Position numbers and translations under genes: made by a program
The notes under the pieces: model-generated
The model's input: only the letters and a program-made list of their open reading frames with translations
Database searches by the model: none
What the model was told of the DNA's origin: nothing
Part shown: positions 17,765 through 26,772 of the stretch, one piece after another
Layout of the letters: the number at the start of each line of letters is the position of its first letter
Numbering within the stretch: position 1 is the first letter of the stretch
From: Mycolicibacterium cosmeticum
Lineage (GTDB): Bacteria; Actinomycetota; Actinomycetes; Mycobacteriales; Mycobacteriaceae
Length of the DNA stretch: 64,000 nt
NCBI RefSeq assembly: GCF_000613185.1
Contig: NZ_CCBB010000003.1
Coordinates: 2,108,001 to 2,172,000 of the forward strand
Direction: 5' to 3'

Positions 17765-19225
17765 TCAATACGGCGGGGGTTCGGCGTTCTCGTCGATGGT
17801 GTGTTGGTTGAGTCGTCGTTCGGCGTGGATGCGGGCGGCGCGCGTCTCGGCGCGGGTGCGGCGGCGTTGCGGCATGGCCAGGCCCCGGTCGGTGGTTTCG
17901 CTGACCGGTGCGGGTGGTGCCGGGGTGTCAAGGGGTCGGTCGGGGAACAGGATTCGGCTCAGCGGCACGGTGGTGTAGGCGTGGCCGGTGGGGCTGGTCC
18001 AGGTGTGTGATCCGTCGGGGTGCTGATGTTTGGTCCAGCCGCCGAAGGTCTTGAGGAGGTGGTGGGTGCGGCACGTGGCCGACAGATTGCCGGGGTGGGT
18101 GGACCCGGCCGGCCAGGGCACGCTGTGGTCGAGGTCGCAATGCTGGGCGGAGCGGTTGCAGCCGGGGAAGACGCAGACGAGATCCCGGATGCGTACCCAG
18201 GTGGCGATCTTCGTGGTTGGGCGATAGCCGGGCACGGCGGGCAGATCGGCGGGGTCGGCCAGGGGCGTGATGCGGGCGCCGGTGGCCACGAGTTCGGTGA
18301 GCAATGGGCCGGGCAGCACGCCGCCACCGATGAGCACACCGGGGGAGGCGACGGTCGCCACGGGGTCCGGGCGGCGCGACCCGTCACCGTGCAGGTCGGG
18401 GTCGCGAGGTGGAGCCGATGGCGGTGCCGAGTCGGTGAGTACGTACACCGTGACCGCGGTTGAACGCGGATCCTTCTGTGCCGCCGGGCAATCCGGGTTC
18501 CCGCACAGGCAGGCGAGCCGTTCGGCATCTGGGTCGGCGCCGAGCACCCCGAGGGCGTCGGCCATCCGCTGGGGTGTGGTGCGCGGGTCGTCGTCACACA
18601 CGGTGGCGGCGATCGCGGTGAGGCGGGCCCGCAGGGCGGCGGCATCGGTGGCGAACAACCGCCCGTAGACACCGACCGTGCCGGCGAGATCGTCGGCACC
18701 GCCGAATTCGAGGTACCGCGAGCGTGCGGCGCAGCGGGTGCCGTGCACGGCGGATGGATCGAACTTCTCGATCCACACATCGATGGCGTCCTCCAGTCCC
18801 TTCTGGGACAACGTCCCGAGGTGCGCCGCGATGCCTGCCAGCGCGGCATCGATGAGCGCCAGGGGTTCGTCGTGGATCACGAGCCGGGTGCGCCAGGTGA
18901 TGGCGGCGGCGATCTTGGCCGAGATCTCGCCGGCGGCGAGCAGGGCCCCGACCTTGGGTAGCCGGTCCCGCAGCGCGACGGCGATGCGCATCTGACCGGA
19001 GGCGGCCTGCTTGGACATCCCGCAGGCGGCCGATACCTCGGCGGTGGCGTACTCCCAGCCGTCGATCGCGGCATGGGCGATCACGTCGTCCTCGTCATCG
19101 CAGTGGTGCGCCACGATCGTGGCGATGACCGCCAATCGGTCTGCCGCCGCCACCGCTTCGGCCCGGGTGGCTGCGCGCAGCGCGTCGATCAGCGCTGCGG
19201 CATCCGCCTCGGCCGGTTCGAACAT
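17765..19225 (-). CDS. 13E12-repeat family HNH endonuclease-like protein (DUF222-HNH)
   Basis: A 486-residue protein. The N-terminal DUF222 region (about 1-330; HHCDDEDDVIAHAAIDGWEYATAEVSAACGMSKQAASGQM) is followed by a C-terminal HNH motif (CVFPGCNRSAQHCDLDHSVPW ... GNLSATCRTHHLLKT). This is the mycobacterial 13E12 family, present in several copies per genome; its function is not established, though damage induction of some members is reported. The LexA-type box at 19218-19233 overlaps the ATG, and TAGTAT six bases upstream predicts a leaderless transcript. It stands between the rha and lut operons with no link to sugar metabolism. Confidence 0.93.
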   Translation of the reverse strand: MFEPAEADAAALIDALRAATRAEAVAAADRLAVIATIVAHHCDDEDDVIAHAAIDGWEYATAEVSAACGMSKQAASGQMRIAVALRDRLPKVGALLAAGEISAKIAAAITWRTRLVIHDEPLALIDAALAGIAAHLGTLSQKGLEDAIDVWIEKFDPSAVHGTRCAARSRYLEFGGADDLAGTVGVYGRLFATDAAALRARLTAIAATVCDDDPRTTPQRMADALGVLGADPDAERLACLCGNPDCPAAQKDPRSTAVTVYVLTDSAPPSAPPRDPDLHGDGSRRPDPVATVASPGVLIGGGVLPGPLLTELVATGARITPLADPADLPAVPGYRPTTKIATWVRIRDLVCVFPGCNRSAQHCDLDHSVPWPAGSTHPGNLSATCRTHHLLKTFGGWTKHQHPDGSHTWTSPTGHAYTTVPLSRILFPDRPLDTPAPPAPVSETTDRGLAMPQRRRTRAETRAARIHAERRLNQHTIDENAEPPPY

Positions 19226-19233
19226 GTGTTCAT
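19218..19233 (-). promoter_or_regulatory. LexA (SOS) box over the start codon of the 13E12 gene
   Basis: Read on the minus strand it is ATGAAC-ACAT-GTTCGA against the mycobacterial consensus TCGAAC-N4-GTTCGA, a match at 10 of 12 fixed positions. It covers the ATG (19225-19223) and touches the predicted -10 (TAGTAT, 19237-19232). SOS boxes overlapping the start of 13E12 genes are described for M. tuberculosis. Confidence 0.72.
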
Positions 19234-19348
19234 ACTACGTGGACCCACCGACAGGTGTCACCGATTGCGCACCGCCGCAATATCATTGGAGAGTTGTCGC
19301 TGAAAAGTCGCTCGGAGGCGGGCATTCGCACTCACCCGCACTCCGGAC

Positions 19349-19954
19349 TCACGGCACGATCAGCACGTCCAGCGTCCGTGGGCCGTGCACCCCTTCGACC
19401 CGCTCCAACTCGATATCACTGGTGGCGCTGGGCCCGGAGATGAAGGTCAGCGGCCGGGTCGGGTCCAGTGCGGCGAAGCCCTGCGGCACGGTGTCGACGA
19501 TCTGCCCGGCGCGCACCACGCAGATGTGGTGATCGGGCACCAGGGTCAGCGCCCGGCGGCCCTGGGCGGATCCGGCGTCCAGCACGATGGTCCCGGTCGC
19601 AGCGATGCCGACGGCGCAGCCGGTGAGCACGGCATCGGCCCGGTCCAGCGCCGAAACGTCCAGCGGGGGAGCGTCGGCGACGGTGTGCACGCCGGTCACC
19701 CACTCGGCCGGGATATCGGCGGGCACCAGCACGGTCGCATCGGGCGTGACCAGCCCGCGCACCGTCGCCGCGATATCGGTGACGCGGTGCACCCTGGCGC
19801 GGTACTCGGCGACGGCCTCGGCGAAGCGCTCGACGTCGGGCGGGCCGGTGAGCGGATCTCGCGCGTATTCCCGCGGTACCACAACGGTTTCCGGAGGTGC
19901 ACCCGCCAGCGCCGCCCGGATCCGGCCGAGCACCGCCGCCCGTGCGTCCGTCAT
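19349..19954 (-). CDS. lutC: Lactate utilisation protein C (LUD domain)
   Basis: A 201-residue LUD (DUF162) protein, third component of the LutABC complex that oxidises L-lactate to pyruvate in organisms without, or in addition to, the flavin lactate dehydrogenase. Seen are TDIAATVRGLVTPDATVLVPADIPAEW, VGIAATGTIVLDAGSAQGRRALTLVPDHHICVV and FISGPSATSDIELERVEGVHGPR, all typical of LutC. The ATG at 19954 overlaps the lutB stop (ATGA). It is the last gene of the operon, and the 123-base gap to the 13E12 start shows no clear terminator. Confidence 0.94.
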   Translation of the reverse strand: MTDARAAVLGRIRAALAGAPPETVVVPREYARDPLTGPPDVERFAEAVAEYRARVHRVTDIAATVRGLVTPDATVLVPADIPAEWVTGVHTVADAPPLDVSALDRADAVLTGCAVGIAATGTIVLDAGSAQGRRALTLVPDHHICVVRAGQIVDTVPQGFAALDPTRPLTFISGPSATSDIELERVEGVHGPRTLDVLIVP

Positions 19955-21423
19955 GAGTCGCTCCCGTGGGTACGCTCCCACCACTGCCGGAAGGTCTCCT
20001 TCGGCGGTTCGGGGATATCGCGACTGGCGGTCCATTTCGACGCCGGCCAGGGCAGGGCGGCGATGCGGTGATCCTTGCCGGCGAGCAGCCGGCCCGCGCC
20101 GAGGGCCTTCTCGGCCAGCGCGAAGCGGCCGGGTGCCGACATCGCCCAACCCGCGGCCTTCATCGCCAGGTCCTGCCCGCCCGGCAGCCCGCCCCTTACC
20201 CCCCTTTCCGAATCCACCTGCTGGGCCCGCAGATGCACCAGGATCGAGGGGATGTCGATGCGCACCGGGCAGGCGTCGAAACACGCCCCGCACAACGACG
20301 ACGCATAGGGCAGGCTGGCGTTGGGGTCGTCGTGCCCCGTGGTGCCGGTCAGTTGCGGGGACAGGATCGCCCCGATCGGCCCGGGATACACCGACCCGTA
20401 CGCGTGGCCACCGGTGCGTTCGTACACCGGGCACACGTTGAGGCAGGCGCTGCACCGGATGCAGTGCAGCGCAGCGCGTCCCACCTCGTCGGCCAGCACC
20501 CGGGTGCGGCCGTTGTCCAGCAGCACCAGGTGGAAGCTCTGCGGGCCGTCGCCGGGATGGACCCCGGTCCACATCGAGGTGTACGGGTTCATCCGCTCCG
20601 CGGTCGAAGACCGGGGGAGCAGTTGCATGAACACTTCCAGATCCGTGAACGTCGGGATGATCTTCTCGATGCCCATCACGGTGATCAGCGTCTGCGGAAG
20701 GGTCAGACACATCCGGCCGTTGCCCTCCGACTCGACCACGGCGAGTGTACCGGTCTCGGCCACACCGAAATTCGCGCCGCTGACGGCGACCTTCGCGGTG
20801 AGGAACTTGCGCCGCAGATGGGCCCGGGCGGCCATCGCCAGCACCCGTGGATCGTCGGTCAGCTCACCGGCCCCGGGCATCTCGCGGGTGAAGATCTCGC
20901 GGATCTCGGCGCGGTTGCGGTGGATCGCCGGCACCAGGATGTGGCTGGGTTTGTCATGGCCGAGTTGCACGATCAGTTCGGCCAGATCGGTCTCGAACGC
21001 CGCGATGCCCTCGGCTTCCAGGTGCTCGTTGAGCCCGATCTCCTGGGTGGCCATCGACTTGACCTTCACCACCTCGCCGGTGCCGGTTTCGCGGATCAGC
21101 GCGGTGATGATGCGGTTGGCCTCGGCGCCGTCGCGCGCCCAGTGCACCACCCCGCCGCGGGCGGTGACGTTGTGCTCCAATTGCTCGAGCAGCTCGGGCA
21201 GCCGGGCCATGACATCCTGCTTGACGGCGCTTCCGGTGGCGCGCAGCTCTTCCCAGTCATCGCATTCACTTACGGCGGCAAGGCGTTTGGCGCGGATGGT
21301 GTGGGTGGCGTGACCGATGTTGCGGCGCAACTGGGCATTGTCGAGCGCGGTGCGCGCGGCCCGGGGGAACGGCACGTCGCCGCGTAGATTCCCGACGACG
21401 CCGGGGGTGCCCAGGAACGTCAC
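19951..21423 (-). CDS. lutB: Lactate utilisation iron-sulfur protein B
   Basis: A 490-residue protein with an N-terminal LUD domain (about 60-290; WARDGAEANRIITALI, GANFGVAETGTLAVVESEGN) and a C-terminal ferredoxin-like part with two 4Fe-4S cysteine groups (CIRCSACLNVCPVYE and CGACFDACPVRIDIP). It carries electrons in L-lactate oxidation with LutA and LutC at the membrane-facing respiratory chain. GTG at 21423 is preferred because it overlaps the lutA stop (GTGA) and begins just before conserved sequence; the frame stays open for 73 more codons upstream but that stretch is arginine-rich and non-coding in appearance. Confidence 0.94.
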   Translation of the reverse strand: MTFLGTPGVVGNLRGDVPFPRAARTALDNAQLRRNIGHATHTIRAKRLAAVSECDDWEELRATGSAVKQDVMARLPELLEQLEHNVTARGGVVHWARDGAEANRIITALIRETGTGEVVKVKSMATQEIGLNEHLEAEGIAAFETDLAELIVQLGHDKPSHILVPAIHRNRAEIREIFTREMPGAGELTDDPRVLAMAARAHLRRKFLTAKVAVSGANFGVAETGTLAVVESEGNGRMCLTLPQTLITVMGIEKIIPTFTDLEVFMQLLPRSSTAERMNPYTSMWTGVHPGDGPQSFHLVLLDNGRTRVLADEVGRAALHCIRCSACLNVCPVYERTGGHAYGSVYPGPIGAILSPQLTGTTGHDDPNASLPYASSLCGACFDACPVRIDIPSILVHLRAQQVDSERGVRGGLPGGQDLAMKAAGWAMSAPGRFALAEKALGAGRLLAGKDHRIAALPWPASKWTASRDIPEPPKETFRQWWERTHGSDS

Positions 21424-22163
21424 GAGCCCGCGCCTTGGCCGGCCAAGATCTCCGCCAGGTGCACGGTGCGCACGCCGACGCGCAGCCGGCTCAGCCCGCC
21501 CCCGATGTGCATGAGACACGACGAGTCCCCGGCGCTGCACACCTCGGCGCCGGTGCCGAGGATGTTGGTCATCTTGTCGGCGAGCATCGCGGTCGAGGTG
21601 TCGGCGTTCTTCAGGGCGAAGGTGCCGCCGAAACCGCAGCACGAGTCGGCGGCCGGCAACTCCACCAGCGTCAACCCGCGGACGTTGCGCAGCAGCCGCA
21701 GCGGCTTGTCGCCGACGCGCAGCATGCGCAACGAGTGGCAGGTCGGGTGGTAGGTGACCCGGTGCGGGTAGTAGGCCCCGACATCGTCGACGCCGAGCAC
21801 GTCGACGAGGAGTTCCGAGAGTTCGAAGGTGCGGGCGGCGACGGCTTCGGCGCGGGCGGCCAGCCGTTCGTCACCGGCGCGCCGGGCCACCATGGCGTGC
21901 TGGTGACGCACCGAACCCACACACGATCCGGACGGGGCCACGACGGCGTCACAACCCGCCGCCTCGAACACGTCCACGTGATGGCGCACCACCGCGGTGG
22001 CCTCGTCGAGATAGCCGGTGTTGATATGCATTTGCCCGCAACAGGTTTGACCGGTGGGGAACACCACCTCGTGGCCTAGTCTTTCCAGCAGGGCGACGGT
22101 GGCGATGGCGGCGGGCGGAAAAAGCGCATCCGCCAGACAGGTCGCGAACAGGGCGATTCGCAT
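21420..22163 (-). CDS. lutA: Lactate utilisation iron-sulfur protein A (CCG domains)
   Basis: A 247-residue protein with two cysteine-rich CCG domains, QTCCGQMHINTG (about 39-50) and DSCCGFGGTFALKN, as in heterodisulfide reductase and glycolate oxidase iron-sulfur subunits. It is the first gene of lutABC, which turns L-lactate into pyruvate. ATG 22163 lies about 70 bases downstream of the predicted start of the promoter at 22240-22268. The operator shared with the rhamnose operon suggests that the lactate handled here comes mainly from rhamnose breakdown. Confidence 0.94.
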   Translation of the reverse strand: MRIALFATCLADALFPPAAIATVALLERLGHEVVFPTGQTCCGQMHINTGYLDEATAVVRHHVDVFEAAGCDAVVAPSGSCVGSVRHQHAMVARRAGDERLAARAEAVAARTFELSELLVDVLGVDDVGAYYPHRVTYHPTCHSLRMLRVGDKPLRLLRNVRGLTLVELPAADSCCGFGGTFALKNADTSTAMLADKMTNILGTGAEVCSAGDSSCLMHIGGGLSRLRVGVRTVHLAEILAGQGAGS

Positions 22164-22220
22164 AGCGTCCTCAGATTAGCGCCGGTGTCGGCCGCGACGG
22201 CGGCGAACGAGCGGACGGAA

Positions 22221-22240
22221 TGATTGAAACGTTTCAATCA
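22221..22240. promoter_or_regulatory. LacI-family operator of the lut operon
   Basis: TGATTGAAACGTTTCAATCA is a perfect 20-base palindrome containing the 14-base rhamnose-operon operator. One end touches the predicted lut -10 (22245-22240) and the rest covers the expected transcription start, an ideal place for repression. Confidence 0.82.
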
Positions 22241-22268
22241 CGTTAGTGTGACGCCGGTCATAAGTCAA
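22240..22268 (-). promoter_or_regulatory. Predicted sigma-A promoter of lutABC
   Basis: On the minus strand: TTGACT (22268-22263), a 17-base spacer, and TAACGT (22245-22240). Spacing is optimal. The downstream half of the -10 element abuts the operator. Confidence 0.65.
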
Positions 22269-22361
22269 TCCGGGGAGGGCATCCGGCAATGGAGCGGCGC
22301 TGCAAGCGGATTCGCCCGTCCAGCGCATACGCGCGGCCCACCGTGCAATAACGTGGCGGGT

Positions 22362-22982
22362 GTGGTGACCCCAGCGACGCACCCCGGCGGCGGCTTCAAC
22401 CCGCCTGAGCCCACCACCAAGGGCGGGCCGGACTACGGCCGGTTCGTCGACGCGGTGCGCACACTGCAGGACCACGCCCGCGCCGCCGACGCGCCCGACG
22501 CGGTGATCACCGAGGCCGCGGATCTGATCGAAAAGGTGTCGGCGCTGCTGGCGCCCTACGAGGCCGACGAATGGCATTCCCCGTCCGGCCGGCGGATGGA
22601 CCTGCCCAATCGCGGCAACGTCTTGTCGGTGCCGGTGAACCTCGTGGTGACCGAGGACGGCCGGATCGGTGGGACGGCCCGGTTCCGGCGCTTCCATCTG
22701 GGCCGCAACGGTGCCGTGCACGGAGGTGCGCTGGGACTGCTGTTCGATTCGCTGCTGGGCTTCACCACCGCCAAACTGACCAAGAGCCCGTTCCAGCGCA
22801 CCGCGCACCTGGGCATCGACTACCGCAAGATCGTCCCGATCGAGAAGGAGCTGCGGGTGGACGCCGGAATCGACCGGATCGACGGGCGCAAGATCTTCGT
22901 CAGCGGCCGACTGCTGGACGGTGACGAGTTGCTCACCGAGGCCGACGCGCTGTTCATCCGGCTCAAGCCGGGGCAGCCGTGA
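22362..22982 (+). CDS. PaaI-type hotdog thioesterase
   Basis: A 206-residue protein with a C-terminal hotdog domain: NRGNVLSVPVNLVVTEDGRIGGTARF, then the helix segment RNGAVHGGALGLLFDSLLGF, typical of PaaI/4HBT thioesterases that hydrolyse acyl-CoA. The N-terminal 60 residues are predicted helical. GTG 22362 is chosen from TAACGT at 22349-22354, seven bases upstream, which fits a leaderless start; GTG 22353 and 22365 are alternatives, and a TTG at 22224 would lie inside the lut operator. The stop overlaps the next gene by four bases. The acyl substrate is unknown. Confidence 0.85.
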   Translation: MVTPATHPGGGFNPPEPTTKGGPDYGRFVDAVRTLQDHARAADAPDAVITEAADLIEKVSALLAPYEADEWHSPSGRRMDLPNRGNVLSVPVNLVVTEDGRIGGTARFRRFHLGRNGAVHGGALGLLFDSLLGFTTAKLTKSPFQRTAHLGIDYRKIVPIEKELRVDAGIDRIDGRKIFVSGRLLDGDELLTEADALFIRLKPGQP

Positions 22983-23410
22983 CCGAGTCGAAGTATTCGG
23001 CGGTCAAGCGGCGCTGGGCGCGCTGGCGCGACCGGCTGCGGGAACGGCCCGTCGCCGATTTCGTGTACCGCGTCGTCGTCGGGGTGGTGGGCCTGCTGGT
23101 GCTGGCCGTCGGCATCATCGCCATCCCGTACCCCGGTCCGGGATGGGCGATCGTCTTCCTCGGGTTGGCCATCCTGGCCACCGAATTCCGCGCCGCCCAG
23201 GTGGCGCTGCACTGGGTGAAGCAACGGTACGACACGGTGATGGCCTGGTTCGCCCGCCAGCACATCGCCGTGAAAGCCCTGAGTGCGGCCTTCACCGGGC
23301 TGGTGGTGGTGGCCAGCCTCTGGGGTCTGGGCGCCCTCTACTGGCTCGGCGATCTGATCGGCTTCGAACCACCCTGGCTGAAGAGCCCGATCGGTATCGG
23401 CTCCGACTGA
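22979..23410 (+). CDS. PGPGW-family membrane protein (TIGR02611)
   Basis: A 143-residue membrane protein. A basic N-terminus (VKRRWARWRDRLRERP) precedes two close hydrophobic segments around residues 25-60 with the signature IPYPGPGWAIVFLGLAILA, and a third at about 100-120. This is the actinobacterial TIGR02611/PGPGW group, of unknown function, often near thrS in mycobacteria. GTG 22979 overlaps the thioesterase stop (GTGA), so the two are translated together. It ends 53 bases before thrS. Confidence 0.86.
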   Translation: MTESKYSAVKRRWARWRDRLRERPVADFVYRVVVGVVGLLVLAVGIIAIPYPGPGWAIVFLGLAILATEFRAAQVALHWVKQRYDTVMAWFARQHIAVKALSAAFTGLVVVASLWGLGALYWLGDLIGFEPPWLKSPIGIGSD

Positions 23411-23463
23411 CCCACCCCGATAGCATGGTCGCGTTCTGTGTACCTGCCTGAGGAGAGTTCCCG

Positions 23464-25512
23464 ATGAGCGCCGCCGCCAGCCCCGCCCCCGCAGCCCCGA
23501 TCCGGGTCGCTGCCGGGACCACCGCTGGTGCGGCCGTCCGCGCTGCCGGCCTTCCCGAACGCGGCGCGCCGGACGCCATCGTGGTGGTGCGGGACGCCGA
23601 CGGCCGGCTGCGTGACCTGTCCTGGGCGCCCGACGCCGATGTCGAGGTGGTCCCGGTGGCCGCCGACACCGAGGACGGCCGCAGCGTCATCCGGCACTCG
23701 GCGGCGCATGTGCTGGCCCAGGCCGTGCAGGAGCTGTTCCCGGAGGCCAAGCTGGGCATCGGTCCGCCGATCACCGACGGCTTCTACTACGACTTCGATG
23801 TCGCCGAGCCGTTCACGCCGGAGGACCTGGCCAAGCTGGAGAAGCGGATGGCCAAGATCGTCAAGGACGGTCAGCTGTTCTCCCGGCGTGTCTACGAATC
23901 CAAGGAGCAGGCCCGCCAGGAACTGGCCGACGAGCCCTACAAGCTGGAGCTCGTCGACGACAAGTCCGGCGACCCCGACGTCATGGAGGTCGGGGGCGAC
24001 GAGCTGACCGCCTACGACAACCTCAACGCCCGCACCAAGGAACGCATCTGGGGTGACCTGTGCCGCGGACCGCACATCCCCACCACGAAGTACATCCCGG
24101 CGTTCAAGCTGACCCGCAGCAGCGCGGCGTACTGGCGCGGCGACCAGAACAACGCCAGCCTGCAGCGCGTGTACGGCACCGCGTGGGAATCGCAGGAGGC
24201 GCTGGACCGGCATCTGGAACTCATAGAAGAGGCGCAGCGTCGTGACCACCGCAAGCTCGGGGTGGAGCTCGACCTGTTCAGCTTCCCCGACGAGCTCGGC
24301 TCCGGCCTGCCCGTCTTCCATCCCAAGGGCGGCATCATCCGCAAGGAGCTGGAGGACTACTCGCGGCGCAAGCACGAGCAGGCCGGCTATCAGTTCGTCA
24401 ACACGCCGCACATCACCAAGGAGCACCTGTACATCACGTCGGGCCACCTGGAGTGGTACGCCGACGGCATGTTCCCGCCGATGCAGATCGACGCGGAGTA
24501 CAACCCGGATGGCAGTGTGCGCAAGCCCGGCCAGGACTACTACCTGAAGCCGATGAACTGCCCGATGCACCACCTGATCTACCGGTCCCGTGGCCGGTCC
24601 TACCGCGAATTGCCCTTGCGGCTCTTCGAATTCGGGTCGGTGTACCGGTATGAGAAGTCCGGCGTCGTGCACGGCCTGACCCGGGTGCGCGGCATGACGC
24701 AAGACGATGCGCACATCTACACCACCCGCGAGCAGATGCGCGACGAGCTGGCCTCGCTGCTGCAGTTCGTGCTGGACCTGCTCTCGGACTACGGACTGGA
24801 CGACTTCTACCTGGAGCTGTCCACCCGGGATCCGGCGAAGTCGGTCGGATCCGACGAGCTGTGGGAGGAAGCCACCGCGACGCTGCGCGAAGTGGCCGAG
24901 GGGTCCGGGCTGGCGTTGGTGCCGGACCCGGGCGGCGCGGCGTTCTACGGACCCAAGATTTCCGTGCAGGTCAAGGACGCGTTGGGCCGGCACTGGCAGA
25001 TGTCGACCATCCAGCTGGACTTCAACATGCCCGACCGGTTCGAGCTGGAGTACACCGCCGCCGACGGCAGCCGGCAACGGCCGGTGCTGATCCACCGCGC
25101 GCTGTTCGGGTCGATCGAGCGGTTCTTCGGCGTGCTCACCGAGCATTACGCGGGGGCGTTCCCGGCCTGGCTGGCGCCGGTGCAGGTGGTCGGGGTGCCG
25201 GTCGCCGACAAGCACGTGCCGTATCTGGAAGAGATTGCCGCCGAACTGAAGTCGCTCGGCATCCGGGTCGAGGTGGATGCCAGCGACGACCGGATGGCCA
25301 AGAAGATCGTGAACCACACCAACCAGAAGGTGCCGTTCATGCTGCTCGCGGGAGACACCGACATCGAGTCGCGGGCCGTTTCCTTCCGGTTCGGGGACCG
25401 CAGCCAGGTCAACGGCGTGCCCCGGGAGGCGGCCGTGGCGGCCATCGCCGACTGGGTCGCCCGTCGGGAGAATGCGACGCCCAACGCCGACCTGTTCAAG
25501 GTGGACGCGTGA
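23464..25512 (+). CDS. thrS: Threonyl-tRNA synthetase
   Basis: Class II aminoacyl-tRNA synthetase of 682 residues. The order is an N-terminal TGS-like region (1-70), the editing domain ([24 protein letters not shown]), the catalytic core with the zinc cysteine in MNCPMHH (C366) and [16 protein letters not shown], and an anticodon-binding end ([33 protein letters not shown]). A GAGGAGAG sequence supports ATG 23464. It heads the conserved mycobacterial block that continues through the HIT protein, pgsA, patA and pimA. No T-box leader was seen in the 53-base upstream gap. Confidence 0.98.
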   Translation: MSAAASPAPAAPIRVAAGTTAGAAVRAAGLPERGAPDAIVVVRDADGRLRDLSWAPDADVEVVPVAADTEDGRSVIRHSAAHVLAQAVQELFPEAKLGIGPPITDGFYYDFDVAEPFTPEDLAKLEKRMAKIVKDGQLFSRRVYESKEQARQELADEPYKLELVDDKSGDPDVMEVGGDELTAYDNLNARTKERIWGDLCRGPHIPTTKYIPAFKLTRSSAAYWRGDQNNASLQRVYGTAWESQEALDRHLELIEEAQRRDHRKLGVELDLFSFPDELGSGLPVFHPKGGIIRKELEDYSRRKHEQAGYQFVNTPHITKEHLYITSGHLEWYADGMFPPMQIDAEYNPDGSVRKPGQDYYLKPMNCPMHHLIYRSRGRSYRELPLRLFEFGSVYRYEKSGVVHGLTRVRGMTQDDAHIYTTREQMRDELASLLQFVLDLLSDYGLDDFYLELSTRDPAKSVGSDELWEEATATLREVAEGSGLALVPDPGGAAFYGPKISVQVKDALGRHWQMSTIQLDFNMPDRFELEYTAADGSRQRPVLIHRALFGSIERFFGVLTEHYAGAFPAWLAPVQVVGVPVADKHVPYLEEIAAELKSLGIRVEVDASDDRMAKKIVNHTNQKVPFMLLAGDTDIESRAVSFRFGDRSQVNGVPREAAVAAIADWVARRENATPNADLFKVDA

Positions 25513-25534
25513 GCGAAGCGTGCGGGGGACGCGC

Positions 25535-26116
25535 ATGACCGAAGGGGAGCGGATCGTGGACACCGGTGTCGGCGATCCCGACCATCTGCAGCGGCTGTGG
25601 ACCCCGCACCGGATGAGCTATATCGCCGAGTCGCCGATGAAGAAGGGCGCCGGGTCGGCGCTGTCATCGGAACCGTTCACCGACATCCCGCAGATGGCCG
25701 ACGAGGACGGCCTGATGGTCGCCCGCGGTGAGCTGGTGTACGCGGTGCTCAACCTGTACCCGTACAACCCGGGCCATCTCATGGTGGTGCCCTACCGGCG
25801 GGTGTCCGAACTGGAGGACCTCACCCCCGAGGAGAGCGCCGAGCTGATGGCGTTCACCCAGAAGGCGATTCGCGTCATCAAGGCGGTGTCGCGGCCGCAC
25901 GGCTTCAACGTCGGCCTGAACCTCGGTACGTCGGCCGGCGGGTCGCTGGCCGAGCACCTGCACATGCACGTGGTGCCGCGCTGGGGCGGTGACGCCAACT
26001 TCATCACCATCATCGGTGGCTCGAAGGTGATCCCGCAGCTGCTGCGCGACACGCGCGAACTGCTGGCCACCGAGTGGGCGAATCAGAGCCCAGTGACGGG
26101 GCAGTCCGGCAAATGA
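25535..26116 (+). CDS. HIT-family protein, AP4A phosphorylase type
   Basis: A 193-residue HIT protein with the histidine triad H141-L-H143-M-H145 in AEHLHMHVVPRW, and the N-terminal LWTPHRMSYI that marks the mycobacterial diadenosine tetraphosphate phosphorylase group (M. tuberculosis Rv2613c by recollection). It would split AP4A with phosphate to ADP and ATP, which fits a gene placed directly behind an aminoacyl-tRNA synthetase, a source of AP4A. ATG 25535 follows the thrS stop by 22 bases, and the ATGA overlap with pgsA indicates coupling. Confidence 0.92.
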   Translation: MTEGERIVDTGVGDPDHLQRLWTPHRMSYIAESPMKKGAGSALSSEPFTDIPQMADEDGLMVARGELVYAVLNLYPYNPGHLMVVPYRRVSELEDLTPEESAELMAFTQKAIRVIKAVSRPHGFNVGLNLGTSAGGSLAEHLHMHVVPRWGGDANFITIIGGSKVIPQLLRDTRELLATEWANQSPVTGQSGK

Positions 26117-26772
26117 GCGACTTCTACCTGATGACCCGGGCGGCGTACGTGAAGCTGTCCCGACCGGTCGCCAGGGCGGCGCTGCGCGCCGGATTCACCC
26201 CCGACAGCATCACGGTGCTGGGCACCGCCGCGTCGGTTCTCGGTGCGCTGACCCTGTTCCCGATCGGCCAGCTCTGGTACGGCGCGCTGGTGGTGTGGTT
26301 CTTCGTGCTTGCCGACATGCTCGACGGGGCGATGGCCCGAGAGCGCGGCGGCGGCAGCCGGTTCGGGGCGGTGCTGGACGCCACCTGCGACCGGATCGCC
26401 GACGGTGCGGTGTTCTGTGGCCTGGCCTGGTGGGCGGCGTTCGGCATGCACAACGCCCAGCTGGTGGTGGCCATCCTGATCTGCTTGGTGACCTCGCAGG
26501 TCATCTCGTATATCAAGGCCCGCGCCGAGGCCAGCGGCCTGCGCGGGGACGGCGGCATCATCGAACGTCCGGAACGGCTCATCATCACCCTGACCGGTGC
26601 CGGGTTGAGCGGCCTGTTCGGCGTGCCGCTGATCCTGGAGATCGCCATGTGGCTGCTGGCCCTGGCCAGCGTGGTGACCGTCGCCCAGCGGCTGCATGCG
26701 GTGCGGACGTCGCCGGGCGCCATGGACCCGCTGACCCCGGCGCCCCCGGCGACCGAGGTGGGCGAAGAGTGA
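26113..26772 (+). CDS. pgsA: Phosphatidylinositol phosphate synthase
   Basis: CDP-alcohol phosphotransferase of 219 residues with several membrane helices; it joins CDP-diacylglycerol and inositol 1-phosphate to give phosphatidylinositol phosphate, the base of mycobacterial PIMs and lipoarabinomannan. The family motif is complete: D68-x2-D71-G72-x2-A75-R76-x8-G85-x3-D89-x3-D93. The assignment to the inositol enzyme (PgsA1) rather than phosphatidylglycerol synthesis rests on the neighbours patA and pimA. ATG 26113 overlaps the HIT stop, and the stop overlaps the patA GTG. Confidence 0.94.
   Translation: MSDFYLMTRAAYVKLSRPVARAALRAGFTPDSITVLGTAASVLGALTLFPIGQLWYGALVVWFFVLADMLDGAMARERGGGSRFGAVLDATCDRIADGAVFCGLAWWAAFGMHNAQLVVAILICLVTSQVISYIKARAEASGLRGDGGIIERPERLIITLTGAGLSGLFGVPLILEIAMWLLALASVVTVAQRLHAVRTSPGAMDPLTPAPPATEVGEE

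Noticed and set aside
17765..19225. A homing or restriction system around the HNH gene
   Set aside because: No methylase, intein borders or target repeats; the DUF222-HNH layout is the common 13E12 family.
23411..23463. T-box riboswitch before thrS
   Set aside because: The gap is 53 bases, too short for a T-box, and has no recognisable stem or specifier loop.
23338..25563. A 741-codon minus-strand frame antisense to thrS
   Set aside because: Same codon-phase effect; thrS has all family motifs and the antisense product has none.
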